NCBI GenBank assembly: GCA_036389035.1 | Contig: DASVQQ010000010.1 | Coordinates: forward strand, 160,019 to 224,018 | Length of the DNA: 64,000 nucleotides | From: Jatrophihabitans sp. | GTDB lineage: Bacteria > Actinomycetota > Actinomycetes > Mycobacteriales > Jatrophihabitantaceae | Direction of reading: 5' to 3' | Shown here: positions 59,633-64,000 of the stretch, one piece after another | Numbering within the stretch: position 1 is the stretch's first letter | How the letters are laid out: each line of letters opens with the position of its first letter | Made by a program: the position numbers and the translations under genes | Notes under the pieces: model-generated | What the model saw: only the letters and a program-made list of their open reading frames with translations | Databases searched by the model: none | Told to the model about the DNA's origin: nothing

Positions 59633-60188
59633 CTCGCGTCGGTTCGATCTGTATGAAATCGCTGTACGTCGCCAGATGCACGAGTCGGATTTATACTGGA
59701 CTCGGAACAACGCTTTCCTAATCGTGCAAGGGGTGCTACTCGCATTCTATGGTAGTGCCGCTAGTGGCTTGCCATCCACAATTCGTGGTATTCCGGTGAT
59801 TGCTGGCTTTTTGCTTTCAATCGCTTGGTATCTCGTCCTCCGTCGTGGCAAGGCGTATGTTGCAAGATGGGAAACGGTGGTTAGCCGGATCGAGCAGGAG
59901 GCCACTGCTCTTTCGATGGAGCCATCGATACCGCTTCTGCGCTACTTTCATAATGCGCAAGCAAGTGAGCCTAGCCATCGCTTAGGGTTCCTCAACATGG
60001 AAACCTCCACACTCATGAAAGGCGCCACAGTTATTACTGGTGCAATCTGGGTGCTTGCCGGCGTTGTGCTATTGATTCACACCGAAAATGACACGCCCCT
60101 GCGCTGTCAGGTAGCGCCAGCATCTTCGCAGACGACCAACATCACCGTCACTTGCGATACTGGCGCGAAGCTTGAGTTGCAAAAATGA
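59622..60188 (+). CDS. RipA-like octameric membrane protein family member
   Basis: The product is about 188 aa from TTG 59622, which overlaps the end of the hydrolase gene; TTG 59601 is also open. It has a short amphipathic N-terminus (YEIAVRRQMHESDLYWTRNN), two close membrane helices (FLIVQGVLLAFYGSA and IPVIAGFLLSIAWYLV) and a third near residue 145 (VITGAIWVLAGVVLLI). This matches, from memory, the RipA family of bacterial inner-membrane proteins whose role is unclear. The next gene starts at ATGA overlap. Confidence 0.6.
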   Translation: MANDSRRFDLYEIAVRRQMHESDLYWTRNNAFLIVQGVLLAFYGSAASGLPSTIRGIPVIAGFLLSIAWYLVLRRGKAYVARWETVVSRIEQEATALSMEPSIPLLRYFHNAQASEPSHRLGFLNMETSTLMKGATVITGAIWVLAGVVLLIHTENDTPLRCQVAPASSQTTNITVTCDTGAKLELQK

Positions 60189-60841
60189 GTGGAATTGCAG
60201 ACCTGGCAAACGCGCCGGCGTTGAAGGGCGTATTTGCTCGCCTGCAAGAAAGATTTGCTCCTCATAACCTAGCGACCTTTGACGAAGAGTCGCTGATAGC
60301 TGCACATACTCTTATCGACAACATTATGAATGTCCTCATCGATTTCTTACCTGATAACTCTCCACTCGTAGCACGAGATGCAATTGTTCATCCCACTGCG
60401 ATATTGGGGGAGCGTGTGGTCATCTTTCCCGGTGCATATGTCGGCCCTTACTGCTACTTGCGTGGACATACTTTAGTGTTTCCTGGATGCCATCTCGGCT
60501 ACTTGGTCGAAACCGATAAGGCTGTGATTTTTGACAACACGCAAATACACCACAGTGCGGTAATAGGGCAGAGCATAATAGGGGCCGGTTGCAACATAGG
60601 ATTCTCATTTGCAACAGCGACAAAGACAGTCACTGGACGTCCTACTCGTGTGCATTGCTGCGAGAATCACTGGTACGAGAGCAAAGCCGTGCACCATGGA
60701 GCGGTTCTTGGGCGGCAAGTCGTCGCGGGAACACAGGTCAGCTTGATGCCTGGCGCATCAGTCATGGCACAAGTACGGCTTTACCCACATGTGCGCGTGG
60801 GAGGATACGTTACAAACGACGTACGTAATTCCAACGTCTGA
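60185..60841 (+). CDS. Left-handed beta-helix (hexapeptide) acyltransferase
   Basis: The 218-aa protein is rich in hexapeptide repeats (AIVHPTAILGERVVIFPGAY, VGPYCYLRG, NTQIHHSAVIGQSIIGAGCN), which fold into a left-handed beta-helix. An insertion follows (TVTGRPTRVHCCENHWYESK) and more repeats (HHGAVLGRQVVAGTQVSLMP). Such domains transfer acetyl or other acyl groups to sugars or occur on sugar nucleotidyltransferases. The start overlaps the previous stop (ATGA), and its own stop overlaps the glycosyltransferase start. Confidence 0.8.
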   Translation: MSGIADLANAPALKGVFARLQERFAPHNLATFDEESLIAAHTLIDNIMNVLIDFLPDNSPLVARDAIVHPTAILGERVVIFPGAYVGPYCYLRGHTLVFPGCHLGYLVETDKAVIFDNTQIHHSAVIGQSIIGAGCNIGFSFATATKTVTGRPTRVHCCENHWYESKAVHHGAVLGRQVVAGTQVSLMPGASVMAQVRLYPHVRVGGYVTNDVRNSNV

Positions 60842-61899
60842 TGAGATGCACGATTTGGACCTGTCGCCCCCAGGACGAGATAGGAGGCCTGCAACGACAA
60901 GTTGAGCAGCTGAAGGTCGACTTGTTGCGGCACCTAGCTTTTGAGCAGGTCAATGTGGTGGAACCCACTCTACGGTCGCCGCTAATCAAAAGGGCCGGCC
61001 TGCCGGATTATGAAGCTTCTGCGGTAACCCTCGAAGGCCTACTAGATGAAGGTACTAGTATCATCTACTGCGCTCGCCTATTCGATGGTCTAGAGCGTGC
61101 ACAACTGAGGCGCCTTGCTAGGTTCGCCCAAAGGGTGCCCATTGTAATCCGGTGCCCCACTACCGATGATGCACGAAGAGCCACAAGGGCGCTAGCTGAG
61201 ATGCCGCCGCAACATAGCTCCACTATGTTTTTCCACTGCTTAAATGACAGATCAGCGCAAGTACTTCGTAGAAACTGTGAGGTACGGCAGCTAATCATTA
61301 AGCCAAATACGTCTACCCCCCGAAGAGCCGCTGAAGACGCACTCTCCAGTTCCCGCCCCGAGCCGTGGTTCGTCTATTGCGGAAGAGCCGCTGCCTCAAA
61401 GAATCTGTCTGCGTTATGCCAGGCATGGCCAGTCAGTGGCTCATCACGTACCTTGAGGCTTTATGGCCCAAATGAATTGAAGAATTTCCAAGAGCCTATG
61501 TCGAATATTTGTTACTGCGGACGCTATACTGGCAAGCCTCCCTTTCGGTTCGGAGATATTGTGTTCCTGCCCTCTTTTCGCGAGGGTCATCCCAACGTGT
61601 TAGTGGAGGCTTTCAAGACGGGGGCTATTGTCGTGGGTAGCGATATAGCAGGAGTTAGAGAGCATTTGTCTGATGGAAGAGGTGTCACGATACCTCGCCC
61701 ACTTGATATCAAGAGCATCAGCGAGGCGATAGGCATGTGCGTCAGCTTGTCATCAGCAGAGCGAGCAGCTATCGGGCTCCGAGCAATCGGATATTTTAAT
61801 GATCACTTCTCATCAAAGCTGTCATCTGCGGCAGCTTCAGTTGCGCATGTGCTAAAGCTTGATCAAATGGCTAGAAACCCTAATTTGCAGCCGAAGTGA
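60841..61899 (+). CDS. Glycosyltransferase, GT4 type
   Basis: The 352-aa protein has a GT-B C-terminal domain with the EX7E motif in FLPSFREGHPNVLVEAF and GAIVVGSDIAGVREHLSDGR behind it. The preceding WFVYCGRAAASKNLSALCQA is the usual nucleotide-site entry. The N-terminal half is more divergent (IWTCRPQDEIGGLQRQVEQL). ATG 60841 shares one base with the previous stop. It adds a sugar to a glycan or lipid of unknown structure. Confidence 0.85.
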   Translation: MRCTIWTCRPQDEIGGLQRQVEQLKVDLLRHLAFEQVNVVEPTLRSPLIKRAGLPDYEASAVTLEGLLDEGTSIIYCARLFDGLERAQLRRLARFAQRVPIVIRCPTTDDARRATRALAEMPPQHSSTMFFHCLNDRSAQVLRRNCEVRQLIIKPNTSTPRRAAEDALSSSRPEPWFVYCGRAAASKNLSALCQAWPVSGSSRTLRLYGPNELKNFQEPMSNICYCGRYTGKPPFRFGDIVFLPSFREGHPNVLVEAFKTGAIVVGSDIAGVREHLSDGRGVTIPRPLDIKSISEAIGMCVSLSSAERAAIGLRAIGYFNDHFSSKLSSAAASVAHVLKLDQMARNPNLQPK

Positions 61900-61954
61900 C
61901 GCCTGTAACCGTTGGGCTCGTCGCACTGCGAGGTGCTGAACCGTCGCAGCTTCC

Positions 61955-62914
61955 ATGCCGGAGGGCAGAAATTTGCGCATCCTAGTTACAGGAGTTGCAG
62001 GATTCGTTGGCTCTCATATTGCCCAAGCACTTGTAAAGGATGGCCATCAAGTCGTCGGCGTAGATTCCTTGATCCCCATCCCCTATGCTGTCGAACAGAA
62101 GCTGGAGACCCTCGCGAGTCTCCGTGGGGTGATCGAGTTCTACGAGATCGACCTACGTGTGGCAGCATTAGAGCCTTACGTGAAGGGTATCGACGTCGTG
62201 GTGCACTCCGCTGGAATGGCAGGTCTTCTTCCGTCTTGGGAACATATCGATGTCTACCTTTCATGTAATGTGACCGCTACGGCTCGACTCGCTAGAGCGG
62301 CAATTGACTTTGGAGTCGGCCGATTTATCCACCTTTCGTCGTCGTCTGTGTACGGTGGTGCCTATAGTGCCATCGAGACTTATATAGGCCAGCCGTTATC
62401 CCCTTATGGAGTAACAAAGAAGGCTGCAGAAGATATTCTGCGGGTGTATGAACGTACCTTTGGGCTGCCGCTAACGATTCTACGCCTCTTTACAGTGTAT
62501 GGACCAGGGCAGCGGGCAGATATGGCCTTTAACAGGTTTATTGATGCGGTGCTTTTGAATCAACCAGTCATGATCACACAACCACTTAATAGCCTGCGTT
62601 CCGCAACCTACATCGATGATTGTGTTACGGGTATAAAGCTTGCAACTTATCAGGACTGTGTCGGCTCCACATTTAACCTTGCAGGCGCTTCTGCAGTGTC
62701 TTTGCGAGAAGTGTTGCACGCTATTGCAGAAGCGACGGGCCGGCAACCGATCCTGGCTTTAGGCGCGGAACGGGCTGGTGATCAACCCGCCTCTATCGCA
62801 GATATCAGCCGCGCACGAAGTGAAATTGGCTTTCGACCTGCGGTGTCGCTCGTGGAAGGTATTCAACGGCAAGTCAGTTGGCAGAGACATAGAATGACGA
62901 ATAGCGTTGCTTAA
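61955..62914 (+). CDS. NAD-dependent sugar epimerase/dehydratase
   Basis: The 319-aa extended short-chain dehydrogenase has the NAD loop ILVTGVAGFVGSHIAQAL and DVVVHSAGMAGL. The catalytic Ser is in HLSSSSVYGG and the Tyr/Lys pair in SPYGVTKKAAED. RLFTVYGPGQRADMAF is the substrate loop of UDP-glucose/UDP-glucuronate epimerases. It probably supplies the sugar nucleotide for the glycosyltransferase 55 bp upstream. ATG 61955 is preceded by weak signals; an alternative start is at IRILV-proximal codons. Confidence 0.87.
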   Translation: MPEGRNLRILVTGVAGFVGSHIAQALVKDGHQVVGVDSLIPIPYAVEQKLETLASLRGVIEFYEIDLRVAALEPYVKGIDVVVHSAGMAGLLPSWEHIDVYLSCNVTATARLARAAIDFGVGRFIHLSSSSVYGGAYSAIETYIGQPLSPYGVTKKAAEDILRVYERTFGLPLTILRLFTVYGPGQRADMAFNRFIDAVLLNQPVMITQPLNSLRSATYIDDCVTGIKLATYQDCVGSTFNLAGASAVSLREVLHAIAEATGRQPILALGAERAGDQPASIADISRARSEIGFRPAVSLVEGIQRQVSWQRHRMTNSVA

Positions 62915-63013
62915 CCAATCATGCCGCCGCAGGCGCGGAAGCATACTGAATTCGTCTTGCTGGCATGTCCAACATAGGTAGTACTCATCCCCAACCGGAA
63001 TCCCGCTGAAGGG

Positions 63014-63952
63014 TCAGCGCGCCCGCCCGCAGCCCAGCCGCTGGGCGTCATCTGGCCGGACGGCTACGTAGTTGGCGGTGCCGGCGGCCGCGTCGTGGGC
63101 GCTGCAGCTGACCAGGTGTGGGCTTTCCGACGTCAGGTAGCGGATGGTCGTGCTGCTGCCGGCCAGGGTGACGTGCGGGGAGATGAGCAGGCCGCCGAGG
63201 CTGCTTTTGCTACCGGTTGGGTCGCTCGGGGTGATGCTGCCGGCCAGGATGAGCCAGCCGGTCCACCGGTTGATGCTGCCAGGGGCGACGTCAGTCCAGC
63301 GGATGTTGGCGGCTTCTTTGACGTCGCTGATCGAGCTGCCGCACTGCGGTCCGTCTGAGTAGTTCTTGGCCCAGAGCCGGACGCCGTGGGCCGGCTCGGT
63401 CTCACCGTCGCCGATTGCCTGGGCGTGGTCGCCGAGCTTCAGGACCACGGTGGTGGGCAGCGCCGAGGTGACTTCCACGCTGACGCGGACGGTGACGGCC
63501 AGGGAGCGCTCAAAGCTGGAGTTGGCCGCGGCTACGGCGCTGCGGCAGCTGTCGATGACGGTGTTGAGGATGTCGCTGGCCGGCCCTGGGGCGTCGAAGG
63601 TGATGGTCAGGTGGACGCGGTCGCCCTGGCCATTTTCAGCCGTGCCGCCGATCGAGGAGCCGCCGAGCAGGCCGCTCTCAGACGGTTCCGGGATGGCCGT
63701 GGTGGGTTCCGGCGTGGCGGTGGTAGGCAGCTCGCTCGCGAAGGAGGGACTGTCTGACGGCGCGGCCGAGGTGGACGCCGCCGAGCTGGTCAGCGACGAC
63801 GGCGTGGTGCGCGGCGGTGTGCCGCTGTCCGGCTGGCTGCTGCCGCAGGCGGTCGCGACCAGGCCGGCCAGCAGCAGGGCGGCCAGCGGACCCCGCGGCA
63901 GGCGGCCGCGGCGGGCGGGTGGCTGGTGGCACAAGCTGCTGAGTCGGAACAC
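63014..63952 (-). CDS. Putative secreted lipoprotein
   Basis: The 312-aa protein has a basic N-terminus, a hydrophobic stretch and the lipobox LVATACGSS, with lipidated cysteine near residue 36. A long Ser/Thr/Pro linker (about 40-100) follows. A folded domain follows (DRVHLTITFDAPGPASDILN ... VRVSVEVTS), with cysteines at IDSCRS, GPQCGS, LVSCSAH and LGCGRAR suggesting disulfides. I do not recognise the family. GC is high again, like the transfer genes, so it may belong to the mobile element rather than the glycan cassette. Confidence 0.75.
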   Translation of the reverse strand: MFRLSSLCHQPPARRGRLPRGPLAALLLAGLVATACGSSQPDSGTPPRTTPSSLTSSAASTSAAPSDSPSFASELPTTATPEPTTAIPEPSESGLLGGSSIGGTAENGQGDRVHLTITFDAPGPASDILNTVIDSCRSAVAAANSSFERSLAVTVRVSVEVTSALPTTVVLKLGDHAQAIGDGETEPAHGVRLWAKNYSDGPQCGSSISDVKEAANIRWTDVAPGSINRWTGWLILAGSITPSDPTGSKSSLGGLLISPHVTLAGSSTTIRYLTSESPHLVSCSAHDAAAGTANYVAVRPDDAQRLGCGRAR

Positions 63953-63979
63953 CCCGAACCCTCCATGATCATCTTTAGC

Positions 63980-64000
63980 GGGGGGGGGGGGGGGGGGGGG
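63980..64000. other. Run of 21 G at the end of the window
   Basis: The last 21 bases are all G, directly after ATCTTTAGC. This is unlike anything else in the window and is typical of a sequencing or assembly artefact at a contig end. Confidence 0.8.

Overview
The window is high-GC DNA with GTG starts, many 4-bp ATGA/GTGA gene overlaps, several apparently leaderless genes and a tRNA-Ser(GCT)/tRNA-Arg(ACG) pair. Together these point to an actinobacterium. The sequence alone does not fix the genus. The right end is a run of 21 G, which looks like a contig end or sequencing artefact, so the last region is probably truncated.

Positions 1-31.8 kb are chromosomal metabolism. An OhrR-like MarR regulator sits beside an OsmC-type peroxidase with a perfect 18-bp palindrome between them. 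Then come a sarcosine/N-methyltryptophan oxidase overlapping a glycerate kinase, an AI-2E-family transporter, and the phenylacetyl-CoA epoxidase operon paaABCDE facing paaZ across a TetR-type palindrome. These are followed by an HtrA-type protease, an aminodeoxyfutalosine-deaminase-like enzyme, a LuxR-type regulator next to a large three-part protein (eCIS-core/DUF4157 metallopeptidase-like domain, phospholipase-C-like helical domain, beta-propeller), and a branched-chain 2-oxoacid dehydrogenase operon with its Lrp/AsnC regulator. Next are an undescribed 37-aa membrane peptide gene, an aldo/keto reductase, phosphoglucomutase, a xylose cassette (xylA, xylB, ROK repressor), a siderophore-interacting reductase, Ohr and L-serine dehydratase.

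Positions 31.9-42.1 kb hold four tandem paralogues for secreted proteins: signal peptide, fibronectin-III-like domain, then strings of beta-sandwich repeats each carrying a cysteine pair. Three are intact and one has two +1 frameshifts. An EmrB/QacA-type efflux pump and a divergent TetR regulator follow, then the two tRNA genes.

From 45.1 kb an integrative element abuts tRNA-Arg. Its serine recombinase ends inside the tRNA gene. Upstream of it are a 40-aa coupled ORF, a half-size ArdA, full ArdA preceded by a 56-nt hairpin, a ribbon-helix-helix protein, a DNA methyltransferase, a replication-relaxation protein, a coupling-protein-like ATPase and small proteins, all on the minus strand. A STAND-type NTPase and three unknown genes (54.6-58.7 kb) look like cargo, possibly defensive. 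A visibly AT-richer five-gene cassette (SGNH hydrolase, RipA-like membrane protein, hexapeptide acyltransferase, GT4 glycosyltransferase, NAD-sugar epimerase; 59-62.9 kb) probably makes or modifies a surface glycan. A lipoprotein gene closes the window. No relaxase, VirB4 or second attachment site is visible, so the element is either incomplete here or runs past the end.
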